A DNA stretch of 64,000 bases from Rhynchopus sp. YZ270_cl-10 (lineage: Eukaryota; Euglenozoa; Diplonemea; Diplonemida; Diplonemidae): the NCBI GenBank assembly GCA_964035575.1, contig OZ037929.1, forward strand, positions 248,001 through 312,000, in the 5' to 3' direction. Positions 1 through 10,402 of this stretch are shown piece by piece (the stretch's first letter is position 1; each line of letters opens with the position of its first letter). The translations under genes were made by a program, and so were the position numbers. The notes under the pieces are model-generated. The model was not told the origin of the DNA. It saw only the letters and a program-made list of their open reading frames with translations, and searched no databases.

Positions 1-982
1 GAGAGGGGGTTGTAAGAAAAGTTAAAAAAAAAGGGGACAAAAGGCGAAAAAAGCTTCTGTTTTTGGGGAGAGGGGGAAGAAGAAAAAAAAAAGAAAATTT
101 GGTTGCGTGACGTTCGCTTGGTGTTGGACATTTATTTCGTGGTTTTGAATCTGTGTCCTCCATCCCGTTTCCACTTATCGGTCAGATGGAGAGAGACAGG
201 GTAATGAGGTCTGTGATGATGGGTTCCGGATGGGAGAAAAAAGAGGGAACTCTATTTTTGTTTTGTTTTTTTGTCTTTTTTTTGCAAAATTTTTGGCGCT
301 TTTTTTTTGTCTCTTTTTTAAAGACACCCCTCCCCCTCGCCCCGTATTTTTTTGTTGCTTTTTTCATCGTTCTTTTTGGTGTATGTGTGTGATATTTTTT
401 TTTTTTACGGTGTGTGTGTTGGAATGAATTGTGTGAAGGGGGGGGATTGTTGCCACTTTTCATAGTGCACTTTTTCCACCACCTTTTTTCGTTTGTTCTG
501 TTTGTCATTTTTTTGTTTTGTTTTATTTTTGAAAATGCAATATTTTTTCTCCCTTTTTTTTGAGTAAAAAATAGCGTCTGCAAGCATTCGCACTACGTGA
601 AGACAAACACGGGGGGGTAAAAAAAAACTGTTTCCTGTTCTGTTTTCCAAAGAAATCAGAACAAATAAACAAAAAGAAAATATTTGTTTTTTTTTTTTTG
701 TAAGATGAATCTCTCCTTCGTCACCTTGACACAAAAAAAATAAAATCCCAACAACGAAATCCTTCTCAAAAGATAAATTCTAAACAAAAAAATAAAGCAA
801 AGGGGGGGAAAATAAGAAGAAAAACCACACACACAAAATAAAAAAAAAAGGATTGGCAATACCCGCGTCACATTTAAGGAAGGGTGTTTTTTGTGTGTTT
901 TTCTGAGTCCCCTCCCATCCCCCCTCCATCTTCCTCGTTTTAATTTTCCAACTTCATCCATACATCCCCTCCCCCTCCCTAG

Positions 983-1087
983 TGGTGGCAGTATTGTGAT
1001 AGAATACGCAAAATACATCACAATACATGTGTATTTTGATGTATTTTTGCGTATTCCAATGGGCTCCCATCACAATACTGCCACCAT
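983..1087. repeat. Inverted-repeat (MITE-like) hairpin, 105 bp
   Basis: The outer arms TGGTGGCAGTATTGTGAT (from 983) and its reverse complement (ending near 1087) enclose a second inverted pair built on GAATACGCAAAATACATCA. Nearly the whole unit can fold into one stem. It has no coding capacity. It resembles a short non-autonomous DNA transposon, but no clear target duplication is visible. Confidence 0.6.
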
Positions 1088-1140
1088 TACCCCTCCCCAT
1101 CCCTCCCAGAAAAAGAAAGAAAAATGGGGTATAAAACAAA

Positions 1141-1210
1141 AAGTGATAAGTGCAAAACCACTTCTGGGACACAGGCACTGACACTTCGTGAGGCTATTGA
1201 ACCCCCCGAG
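1141..1210 (+). repeat. Dispersed 'AGTGCAAA...GGCACT' module
   Basis: This is one copy of a roughly 60-70 bp module. It has an A-rich leader, AGTGCAAA, a short variable part, a GGCACTGACACT core and a purine/CCCC tail. Other copies lie near 2169, 13573, 14105, 14507, 40620, 47675 and 57842. AGTGC can pair with GCACT, so the unit may fold. It is probably a SINE-like or structured repeat. Confidence 0.5.
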
Positions 1211-1445
1211 TGTTGCGATTTTGGGGGAAAAACAAAAAAAAAAAAGTGCTTTTTTTTCACTATATAATGCAGTCTAAATAGAAAGAAATGAAAGGTGACG
1301 GTAACTGTTTCTTTGTCACCCTTTTTTTTTTTGTAAGAAAAATGCAAAAAAAAAGGCCATTAATGATAACGAACCACTTTACTCGCGGGGTTTTTAAAAC
1401 ATCCCAGCAGGTACAGAAGAACAGAAGAAATTTTATTTTATTTTT

Positions 1446-1508
1446 TAAATAAATTGTGGTGGTGTAGTTGCCTCGGTTTGTGTTGCCACAGTTGTGCAAT
1501 CTTCACTT
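1446..1508 (+). repeat. Dispersed 'GTGTAGTTGCCTCGG' module (D type)
   Basis: The core reads ATAAATTGTGGTGGTGTAGT, then a GCCTCGG block, TGTTGCCAACAGTTG and CAATCTTCAC. Closer relatives lie at 17913, 18100, 29460 and 38858, the last ending eight bases upstream of a start codon. Confidence 0.5.
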
Positions 1509-2168
1509 TTCGTTTTTTTTTTTTTTTTTTTTTTTTTTTTTGAAATGATTGTTGTTGTCATGTCATACTGAGCTCGTTCGTTGATCATATTTCTATGGGT
1601 TTTGGTATTTGAAATACAAAAAAAAAAAAAAAAACGTTATGTTGTCTTGTGCAAAAAGGAATCATTTTGGGAGAAATCTTATCGCTAGCATCTGGTAGAT
1701 CAGAGTGGTTTGCAACTCTCTCCCTCTCCTACCTTTTGCTTTTGTTTTGGAGAAATTTAAAAAAAAAAAACTGAAAATTTGAAAATTTGAAAAACAAAAA
1801 ATGTGGGAGAGGGGCCCACCACAGACAAAAAAAAGCCCATTTTTTCCAAAGAAAAAAAAAAATAATACCCCAATAAGGGGAAAAGAACAAGGCGAAAGGA
1901 ATGAAGTGGTGGGATTTTTTTTTTTGGATTTTTCCCCGCACACCGTAATTATGTTTTTTGCTGTTTTCAAAAAAACGCACGAAAAGAAAATGTGGCTTGA
2001 AATACATCTACAAATAGCCCCCTCATGATGGTCCTTTTTTTTTGGTGACCAGAAAACACCGAACGGGGCGGCCCGTAAAATAAAAATTTGTAGGAATCCT
2101 ATCGGATGGGGAAAAAAGGGAACTTTGTTCGTTGAATGGTTGTTGACGCACACGGGGGGAAAAAAAGA

Positions 2169-2218
2169 GAAGTTGAAAAGTGCAAACCTCACCGTTCATC
2201 GGCGGACGCAGACACTGG
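2169..2218 (+). repeat. Dispersed 'AGTGCAAA' module
   Basis: AAGTTGAAAAGTGCAAACCT is followed by CGTTCATCGGCGGACGCAGA. The copy near 14105 shares the CGTTCATCGGCGG segment, so these two form a subfamily. Confidence 0.45.
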
Positions 2219-2436
2219 AAAAAAAAATAGGGAGAGTGAACATTGTTTGCAAAAACCCTGAAGAGGGGTTTGGTGCGAACAAATTGACCTTCAGGGACAT
2301 CGGAATAAAGAATCTTGCCTTACAAAAATCCTCCTGTTTGAGGAATGATTTTTAGCGACCGTACCGATAAAATACCATTTTTCTCCTTTAAAGCAAGCTT
2401 CATATAATAAAATCGCCAAAAAAAAAAAGGGTTTAT

Positions 2437-2471
2437 AAGATGACCCTAAGCCTCTCGTGCTTAGTCACCTT
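2437..2471 (+). repeat. Short structured hairpin repeat, CTCTCGT loop
   Basis: CTAAGC pairs with GCTTAG around the loop CTCTCGT, and the flanking AAGATGA pairs with TCACCTT as an outer stem. The leader TTTATAAGATGA is shared with copies at 46002, 47099 and 48871. This is a founding example of the family described in the findings. Confidence 0.6.
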
Positions 2472-3586
2472 ATAAAAGAAGAAGAAACAACAACTCCTTG
2501 ATTGTACACTGGGTGCATAATATGCTGACTCACAGAATGTAACCCACGGGCCGTAAAAATAAAGAAACGCGTGTTTTGTGGGGGATTGGGTCAAAAAACT
2601 GGAGCACAGTCATTTTTTTGTTTTTTTTTTTGTTTTTCACACACCAAAAAATATACAACAAGCAGGACCTTGGTTACACACACATCGGAAAAATAGGTGA
2701 ATAGACTCCGTGAAAAGGAATTACCCAGTACTGATTTTTCAAACACATAAAAAAAAAAGGCGGAAATATGCAGTGGGGGTGTGCCTTCCTCTGTATTGCG
2801 AAGGTGTGGTAAATGACACCTCGACGGAAGAAGGCACAGCCTTTGCTAGAGGAGGGGGGGGGGGGAAGAAAAAAACAAAGAAAGAAAAAGGCGTTCTAAA
2901 ACAAAAAAAAAGGTAAAAAAAAAGGACGATTCAAAAAAAAGACTGCGCCTTCCTCAGTCCGAAAGAAAGCACCCTCACTCTGGTTCCCCTGCCGTAAAAG
3001 TGTTGTAGAGGTTACGAGGCACCTAAACAGACCACCATTTTTTTTTTTCAATCTACAAATAGACTACAATACTATTTTCCACCCCCCCATCACCCCGATC
3101 GTACTTTTTTTTTGGTATTTTTTGCAATATTTCGCTTTTGGTGTAAAACAACATAAAAAACACAAAAAAAAAAGAGCCCTTTTTCAAAAAAATGGTCGGA
3201 AAAAAACACCCCCCAAATCTGCTTTTTATTTTGCACAAAAAAATCCTATTTTTTTGGGAGAGAGTAAGGGTGGGGGGAAATCACAAAGGAACAGACGCAC
3301 GAAGCACATATAAAGTGTACACTAAATTTGCCATTTTTTTTGTTTTGTTTTTGTTTTTGTTTTTTTTTTGTATTTTCTTCGAACACGCAGCGAGAAACGA
3401 GCCTGTCAATCCTTACTTGTTTTTTTTTTTTTTTTTTTTTTTGCTTTTTTTTAATCCTGGACCAGTAAAATCCCGCCGTATTGAGTCAAAATTTTAGCCG
3501 TGTATAGTGAAGTGGGGTAAGTTGTCACAACCTTTGTATTTCACGTCGACACAAAATTCTTCTTTTTTTTTTTTTGTTGCTGTTTC

Positions 3587-6465
3587 CACGGTGGCCCAGC
3601 GGACCCTTTTGGGGGTACCCCCGGGGGTACCCCCAAAAGGGGTACCCCGCAGGGTAGGGTACCACACAGGGTAGGGTCCGCGGGGGGTACCCCCTCGCGT
3701 GTGCTACCCCAGGGGGTACCCCACAGGGTTGGGTAGGGTCCGCGCGGGGTACCCTTTGGGGGGTTTGGGGTACCCCGAGGGGTACCCCCCAGGGTCCGCG
3801 GGGGTACCCCATGGGGTACCCCTCAGGGTCCGCGGGGGTACCCCCCGGGGTACCCCCTGCACACCCGGTGGCTATTGCCTCCCAGGGAAAGGGACTCTCA
3901 AAAATTTTTTTTTGCCCTATATAGGCCTAATTTCGACGATTTGAGGCCATTAAAAGCAAAAATTGGCACTTTTGAGCATCTGTGGGGGTCTAAAACGTGG
4001 TTTTGCGCAGCCGATTTTTCGTGGTTTTTTTACCAAAGACAAGTCGATTTTTGACCAATTTTTCATGAAAAATGTGAAGGAAATCGCTTAGGAACTTAGC
4101 TGTGTACGTGTTCTAGCTACTGCATACACCGCGGGGTATAACCAAAATGACCGTATTTTGGCTGAAATTTCGACTTGACAATTTTTCCTCGATTTGGTCA
4201 ATCTGAGGTTTTGTTTGGGGTTTTTGGGCCATTTTATGACCAACCACGCCCGCATACGTGGGAAATTACGCGCGCAATGACGACGTCACGGCGTGGGGAG
4301 CCCTCGTAATTACGAGGGGTGCTCCCGTGATCCTTTGAGGCCATTAAAAGCAAAATTTGGCACTTTTGAGCATCTGTGGGGGTCTAAAACGTGGTTTCGC
4401 GCCCGAAAAGTCGTGATTTTACCAAAGACGCGTCGATTTTTGACCCAAATTTTTTTTTCTTCTCGCCCAAAATCGGGCGTGGTAGGTCATAAATGGCCCA
4501 AAAAATCCAAAGCCTCAATGAGCAAATTGTGAAGAAAAAAAAATTGGTCGAAGTTTTGGTCATTTTTACCATGTGGCAACAAATAGAATGCAGGTATCAG
4601 TATCAGTGGGATTGTTCCTGCAGTGATGTTCTCGTACCTGGAGAGTAGGCCGAGCGAGTGCTGCAAGGTATGTTTTTAAGCCCCGGTTTTTACACCCCCC
4701 CGCTCCCCCTTTTCGCCTTTGTCCCGCTCGGATGTAAATCGAAGCATATTTTTATTGTCAAAATTGTCACTTTTACTTTTTTATCATGGCATCTCGTAAC
4801 CTCTACAACTCTTTTACGTCAGGGAACCGGATGAGGTGCTACTTCCGGACTGAGGAAGGGCAGTCTTTTACTTTCTTTTTTGCATGGAAGAGGTACGGAG
4901 CGGCTTCTTGTTTGTTTGTTTGATTTTTTTTGTTGTAGTCTCTACTTTTGCACTCAATTTCTCTCAACAGGTACCCGAACCGACGACCCTTCATCGTGAC
5001 AGCGAAACAGTGCCGATGGAAGAGCTGGTGCAATTATTGCAAACCGGGCGGGGACCGCAAAAGTTGGGTTTTTAAACCAATTTTTCCATTAACCCACCCC
5101 ATAGACCGCCCCAATTATTATGAAACTCTTAGTCAGTCACTGCTATAGCCATTAACCCAGGGAGCATAGCTAGTGCAAAAAATTCGACTTCGGGATCCGG
5201 AAAGTCTGTCCTCTGCTCTTGCGGAGGACTACAGTAGGCACAAGAAAATATCGCGTTCCCCCAGAAAACCAATTTTTGTCACAGTAATTTTTGCCCAGGG
5301 CATGCTCTTGAAGCATGGCGGCTTGGTGTGAGAAGGGGCAGTGTATTGTTTTGTTCTAGATTTCAACGGTTGTTAGAACGAGTCAAGTGGATGCTTATCT
5401 AAACACTGACTTTAGTACAGACCCGAGAGATCAGATATGACTTTGAGGAAAGAACAAAGCAATGCATCTGTACCCGCACGCCAGGTTGTAGTTACTTCAG
5501 AATTTTCTTAAGTTTGCGCGAAAGAGAGCGGGGGCAACTCCTTTGTGTCATGAGTCCGCTGTGCAGCACAAAGCGAGGAACCTTAAAACACTACCTGCGT
5601 GGTGGCTGAATTCACATCCCTTAGAATTACCAGAATTCAGCCTTTGTTGAAGTAACGTACATACTTGTATGTGCGTGTCACGCTTCTCCACCCTTAAATG
5701 GGTGCACTGCTTCACTGCAGCGGGTAAGCCTCTCTCGACTAGTGCGAACTTAAGAATGTTCTGCTGCAACTTACCAAAATCGATTTTCTCACCCCAAACA
5801 CCCGCAACACCCCACCTGCTACTTCGGTAGCCTGTGTTGTTGGGAGTTGGTTCTCATGTTGATCCCCAGTGACTGTCTTGCACTGCTTCTTCTGAGCCCA
5901 ACGCTGTTTGGCCTGTCGACGGGGTAATAAATACGAAGACAGGGGGGCGGTGCCAACAATTTTCCGATGATGTAACGTTTATCTGATTGATTTATCGTTT
6001 GATATACCTTGTGTGTCCTTCTTCATGCACACCAAGCAACATATATTGAACGGTATTTTCAAGCGATACTTCGTTATGTCATCGGGGGGCGGACCCCGCG
6101 CGGACCCTTGACTCTGGCACTCTGGCTGTACCTGTGTACCTGTGTACCTGTGTACCTGTGTACCTGTGTACCTGTGTACCTGTGTACCTGTGTACCTGTG
6201 TACCTGTGTACCTGTGTACCTGTGTACCTGTGTACCTGTGTACCTGTGTACCTGTGTACCTGTGTACCTGTGTACCCCCAGTGCCAGTCAGGGTCCGCGC
6301 GGGGTACCCCAGGGGGTACCCCCGGGGGTAGTCTGGGGGGTACCCCATGGGGTACCCCTCAGATTTGGGGGGTACCCCATGGGGTACCCCATGGGGTAGT
6401 CTGGGGGGTACCCCATGGGGTACCCCCCGCGGACCCTACCCTAAGGGTAGGAATGGGCCACCGTG
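3587..6465 (-). mobile_element. Degenerate inverted-repeat transposon, relative of the 41.7-43.9 kb element
   Basis: The ends CACGGTGGCCCA (3587) and TGGGCCACCGTG (6465) are inverted repeats. Each is followed inwards by a cluster of GGGGTACCCC-type palindromes (3601-3860 and 6300-6440). The interior from about 3.9 to 5.95 kb is homologous, on the opposite strand, to the interior of the complete element at 41749-43890. Shared parts include the 'gggggtctaaaacg' segment (3942 and 4338 here) and the parts around 5160-5350 and 5800-5930. I see no transposase-like frame and no clear target duplication. It is an older, diverged copy. Confidence 0.65.
6128..6276 (+). repeat. (TGTACCTG)n microsatellite inside an inverted repeat
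   Basis: About 18 tandem copies of the octamer TGTACCTG. The array is flanked by GCGGACCCTTGACT on the left and AGTGCCAGTCAGGGTCCGC on the right, which are imperfect inverted repeats, so the array sits in the loop of a potential hairpin. Confidence 0.9.
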
Positions 6466-6871
6466 TCGTTTACATACAGTAAAACCCTCTAACGCTCTCT
6501 CGCTCGCTAATGACCTGTCTGAGCTGTCGAGAAAAGTTGCACAAAAAGAAAAGTTGACTTGAAATACAACAGTGTACCTTGGTACATGACCGGTTGGACC
6601 CCCAACCATCCACTAAAAAAAATACCCCTCCCCACCCCCTACCCGGCAATTTGGGAAAGAACGATGCCAAGTGCTGGAAAAAAAAAAGAGGAAAAAAATG
6701 AAAAAAAAAAGTTTGTAAGATGAACCTAGGCTTGAGTCACTACTTAGGTGATCGATCCTACGTCTCTTAGAAAACAGCCTTTTTGATTTTTTCAAGAGAA
6801 AAAAAAAAATGAATTTCAAGGGACAAAAATGGTCCCATCTGTAAAAAGAATTAAAGATATTTTTTTTTTTG

Positions 6872-6915
6872 TAAGATGAACCTCAATCAAAGCCTCCTCG
6901 TTGCTTTAGTCACTC
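6872..6915 (+). repeat. Structured hairpin repeat
   Basis: GTAAGATGAACCT leads into AAAGC-CTCCTCGTT-GCTTT, so the stem is AAAGC/GCTTT. A weaker copy at 6717-6752 pairs CCTAGG-type arms instead. The stem bases differ from the commonest form but pairing is kept. Confidence 0.5.
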
Positions 6916-7038
6916 AAAACCCCCACTTTTTTCTTCCCCCCCCAAAAAATTTCAAAATAAAAAATGGGGGACATATAATTCTCCGCATCCATTTTTCTTC
7001 TTCTTCTTCTTCTTTTCTTTTTCGTTTTTTTTTTTTTT

Positions 7039-7086
7039 GAAAAACTTGGTTGTATTAGTGTAGACACCCCGAGGATGAACTCCACT
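7039..7086 (+). repeat. Dispersed 'CACCCGAGGATGAACTCCAC' module (C type)
   Basis: GAAAAACTTGGTTGTATTAG is followed by TGTAGACACC and the GAGGATGAACTCCAC block. Near-identical copies lie at 45520 and 52684, with more diverged ones at 18035, 24996, 29401 and (inverted) 55161. Confidence 0.6.
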
Positions 7087-7183
7087 ACGCTTTTCCCCCT
7101 ACCCTCTTCTATTGCCTCCTTTTTTTGTCGTTTTGAGCTATATTTCTTCCCCCTTTTTTTCCAAATTTTTTATTTTTTTCTTT

Positions 7184-8603
7184 TCAAACAACATCACAGT
7201 TGTGGAACACCTCTGCAAGCTCAGAGGTGGTGGTCAGGACTATTTGGCGTTCGGAGGAAATCATTCTGAATCGCACGATTTTAAGCATGACATGGAACGC
7301 AGTGAGGTAGGTCCGCACGGTGGGCGCTGTCAGCTGCAGACGCTTCTTCGACGCAATCTGCAGTGCAATGCGCGAAGCCCCTGAATGGCTTCTGGGCGAA
7401 TCATCTGAATCCTCCTCAAGCTCGTTGATGCACGTCTGGTACTGATCCACTATTGCCCTCACATTGCTGTCCACCTCCGCATCAGGAACCTCCACGTTGA
7501 AAGGGTCGACCCCGTCACCTTCCTTCACATTTTCTGCATATTGCTTGACAAATCCCATTAATGCTTGTTTTGCAGCTACCCCAGCATCGCCCTCACCCAA
7601 CACAGAAATATCCAATGCCCCGGGATGTGCGACACCAACATCATTCAAGGTACACAACCCCGCAACAGCGCGTAACGCCTTCCAAGCAGCCTCATCCTCG
7701 CACCCCGGAGTATTCGGGAACAAAGAGATCAACTGTTCTCTAGCAATCAGACGGTCGTCCCCAGAGACCGCATCGCGTCCGGCGCTTGCAGAAGCCTCCG
7801 GAAGGTTGTAGCTTGCGCTCGCAAAAAACCCAGTATCGTTTCCTTCGTCGTCGTCGTCAGTATCATTGAGAATTCCGTGAGTTCCGGTTAACTCCTCAAT
7901 GTTTTCGTCGTCAGAATCTTCAGGAAGAAGCTCTCCATCGTCTGCGGGTTTATCCGCCCCTTTGCCATCATGCAGGCCTAGGGAGGTTGGTTGCTTCTTC
8001 TTTGCGCCTTGCCCCGGGGGAGGGAAGGTTCTGCTCATGTTTCCAGGAACGGTCAGATTGTTGAGGGTATTGGAGAGTTTTGCGGTGGATTGCGCGGTGG
8101 AGGGTTGGAGGCCGCTGAGGCCTACTGTCCAGGCTGCGGCAGGGACGTGAGGGGTGTCGTTGGTGAAGATGCCGTTCGCGTCGCCTTCGAATGCGACTGC
8201 CGCGGCAGGGGGTGGGGGCGGGTTGCCGGAAGAGTCCAGAGGCGCGCCGTCGGGGCTGTCGGTGAGGCGGGACAGCTCAGCGAGGATCGCGTCGACGTCG
8301 CTGCCGGCAGGCTTCTTTGCAGGTTCGGGTTCGACCTCCTTTGCCTTAGGCGAGTCTACAGAAGAGCCGACAGAAGAAGCGCCACCAGCATTCTCCGCAC
8401 CAAGGTGTGTCCCGGTACCGGTCCATCCGGTGGGCTGTGGGTGGGGTGGGAGTGGGAGTGGGAGGGGGGGTAATGATTGAGGAAGGTTGTGCTTGTAGGG
8501 GAAAAGAGTGCTGTGATGTGTGGGGTGTGTGGGGGGGCGAGTGACATACCGACCCGTTTCCACTCCGCCAGTCAGGGGAGCCATCGGAGGAGGCGGTGCT
8601 GTT
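7184..8603 (-). CDS. Unrecognised acidic/low-complexity protein, 5' end unresolved
   Basis: The main exon is 7184-8434 (417 codons with stop), after a clear acceptor CCACCCACAG. A likely upstream exon is 8550-8603: it follows CCCATCCCACAG, ends at a GTATGT donor and reads in the same phase (18 codons, Ser/Gly-rich). The ATG at 8584 lies in another frame and would run into a stop after splicing, so the true start is probably further upstream and was not found. The protein begins with Ala/Gly/Pro-rich sequence and an acidic run (EDSDDENIEEL). It then has an ordered part of about 190 residues containing LFPNTPGCEDEAAWKALRAV and GEGDAGVAAKQALMGFVKQY. That segment only faintly recalls the nucleotide-binding domain of P-type ATPases and no ATPase signature is present. 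Function unknown. Confidence 0.6.
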
Positions 8604-9510
8604 CTGTGGGATGGGTGGGTTTTGGTGGAGGGAGGTGGGTGGGGGGGAAAGGGTTTGTGTGGGATATCTCGGGGAGGGGGAGGGGTAGGGAAAGAGAAAA
8701 GGGAACAGTTGAAAGGGAGGGAAAAAGTAATTCCAGACAATCTGAGGTAGGGAAAAGGAGGCGCGGTTTTGTCGAGCGAAGAAAAAAACCTCTCGTGAGG
8801 TTTAGAGAGAGACTCTAGGGCCCTCAGTAACGGAGTTGGGTCGGTCTACCTAGATCAAACAGAATCAGACAGCAGCCAAGACGAAATCACATACGCAGAG
8901 TGCGGAAGGGGTTTTTGTATCGAGCGAAGAAAAATATCACGTGCGTACATTGAGAGGAACTACATGAACAATGAGCATGGCAGGTGCGCCCGCAAGCATG
9001 ACACAAAGGACCTTCACCGGCGGGTAGGTAAACTATTCACGTCCAACCCCACACGCACAGTCGCTCCGCCAACAGAGTCGCAAAGAGTTGAGACGCGGAG
9101 TTGGCCGCAGACGCTGCAGTGCAGTGATAGGACACAGCTATGGGACGCAGCAGTTTTGGTACGATGACCGACAGAAAAGGGAGAAACCGATATAACCAGG
9201 GGTTTTTGTATCGCGCGAAGAAAACCTCTCGTGCGTACACTAAGAGGAACTACATGAGCCATGGCGCATCCATGAGCATGGCAGGTGTGACAGCAAGCGT
9301 AACACACACGACCTTCGCCGGCCTGAGCCGCAAAGAGTGGAGAGAGACACGGAGTTGTCCCGTGGACGTCTGCAGTGATAGGACACAGCTATGGGACGCA
9401 GCAGTTTTAGTACATTGGCCAGAGAAAAAAGAAGGAGAAACCGATACCAGACCATGAAAGAACATTGGAGATGTGTAAAATATGCACAACAAGAAAAGGG
9501 TCTTTTATTG
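8604..9510. other. Intergenic stretch with an imperfect ~290-bp direct duplication
   Basis: The segment beginning GGGGTTTTTGTATCG occurs at 8908 and again at 9198. The following parts match as well: 'agaggaactacatgaa/gcc', 'gagcatggcaggtg', 'ggacacagctatgggacgca' at about 9129 and 9379, and GCAGTTTT.GTAC. A shorter related piece, GTTTTGTCGAGCGAAGAA, is at 8765. No convincing coding potential; this may be an old tandem repeat or 5' untranslated DNA of the gene at 7.2-8.6 kb. Confidence 0.55.
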
Positions 9511-10368
9511 TTATACCTTATCCGTGAGTTTGTGAGGCGCGGAGCTGCGCCGCTCGACCGGCGCCAGCTTGTCTGTGCTCTCGGGCGAGCCGTACTGCCC
9601 ATTCGGGGTGGTGAGGGAGAGGGCGGTGAGCTCGGAGCCCTTTTCCTCGACGTCGAGCTTTGATGTGGAGCCGTCGGACTGGTCGCTGTGCGCCTCTCCT
9701 ATGGCACGCAGGGAGATTGCCTGTGGGGGGTGTGCCTGCGAGAGCTTGAAGCGCACTTTGCTCCCCTTCTTCAGCTTCTTCGCACACTTCGCACGTCGTG
9801 AGAACGTGAAGTTCCCGATCCCCGGCAGGTTCACCTGCGGCTCAGGCGACAGCTGTACAACCTGTCCCTCCCGCCATCTCTGCGACAGCACGATCTCCAA
9901 CAGCGCAGGGTTCGAGGACAGTGCCTGCTCGTCTGTCTTCGTCGGCGCTGCGCTGATGGTGTGTGCAAGCTTCGAGACAGAGTCACCTTGCATCAACGAA
10001 TGCTCGAGCTTCAGGTCCATGCAGCTGTTTGGAGTAAAGGGTACGATTAACGGAAAACGTAGAAACCGTAGTGTTCGAAACATACCTGGTGACCATGGGT
10101 TTGCTCTCGGTGGCGGCGCTTGCTGTGGTGCCGCTGGTGAGGTTGGCCCAGTCGTGTTCGATGTCTGTGACCTTGAGGTGTGATATGCTGCCCTGGTTGG
10201 ACAGCGCGCCTGGGGAAGGCGACCTGTTCTGTGGGGAGGGCTGCAGGGAGTTGGGGCTTGATATGGACGGCTGCGACTGCGGGCTCTGCAGCTGGAGGTG
10301 CTGCTGCTGTTGCAGCTGCTGGAGTTGCGCAAACTGCTGCTGCTGCTGCTGCAGCTGGAGGAGCTGCA

Positions 10369-10402
<34 letters not shown>

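Larger units (their letters stand above)
1..3586. other. Gene-free stretch rich in A/T tracts and dispersed repeats
   Basis: I see no credible gene. The open frames here are built from homopolymer runs (Lys/Asn or Phe/Leu strings) and lack domain-like composition. The stretch contains several short dispersed repeats listed separately, a long T run near 1510-1541 and many poly-A and poly-T runs. Confidence 0.7.
6466..7183. other. Gene-free stretch with two hairpin repeats and one C-type repeat
   Basis: No gene seen. Two hairpin-family copies (6717-6752 and 6872-6915) and one C-type module (7039-7086) lie here among poly-T tracts, just 3' of the first minus-strand gene. Confidence 0.6.

Noticed and set aside
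153-3500. Several short open frames at the left end
   Set aside because: They begin at non-ATG codons or consist of Lys/Phe/Asn strings from homopolymer tracts; no domain, no splice support.
3525-3944. Gly-Tyr-Pro-rich frames with GGGGTACCCC words
   Set aside because: The words are palindromic terminal repeats of a transposon; frames on both strands look alike, which argues against coding.
6009-6482. Tyr-Leu-Cys-Thr repeat frames
   Set aside because: Translation of the TGTACCTG octamer array; no domain outside it.
7184-8434. First gene as a P-type ATPase
   Set aside because: Only a short GEGDAGVAAKQALM segment resembles the N domain; the DKTGT, TGES and transmembrane segments are all absent.
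8582-8584. ATG at 8584 as the start of the first gene
   Set aside because: Splicing at the strong GTATGT donor at 8549 moves this frame onto an early stop; the alternative frame of the same exon joins cleanly to the main exon.
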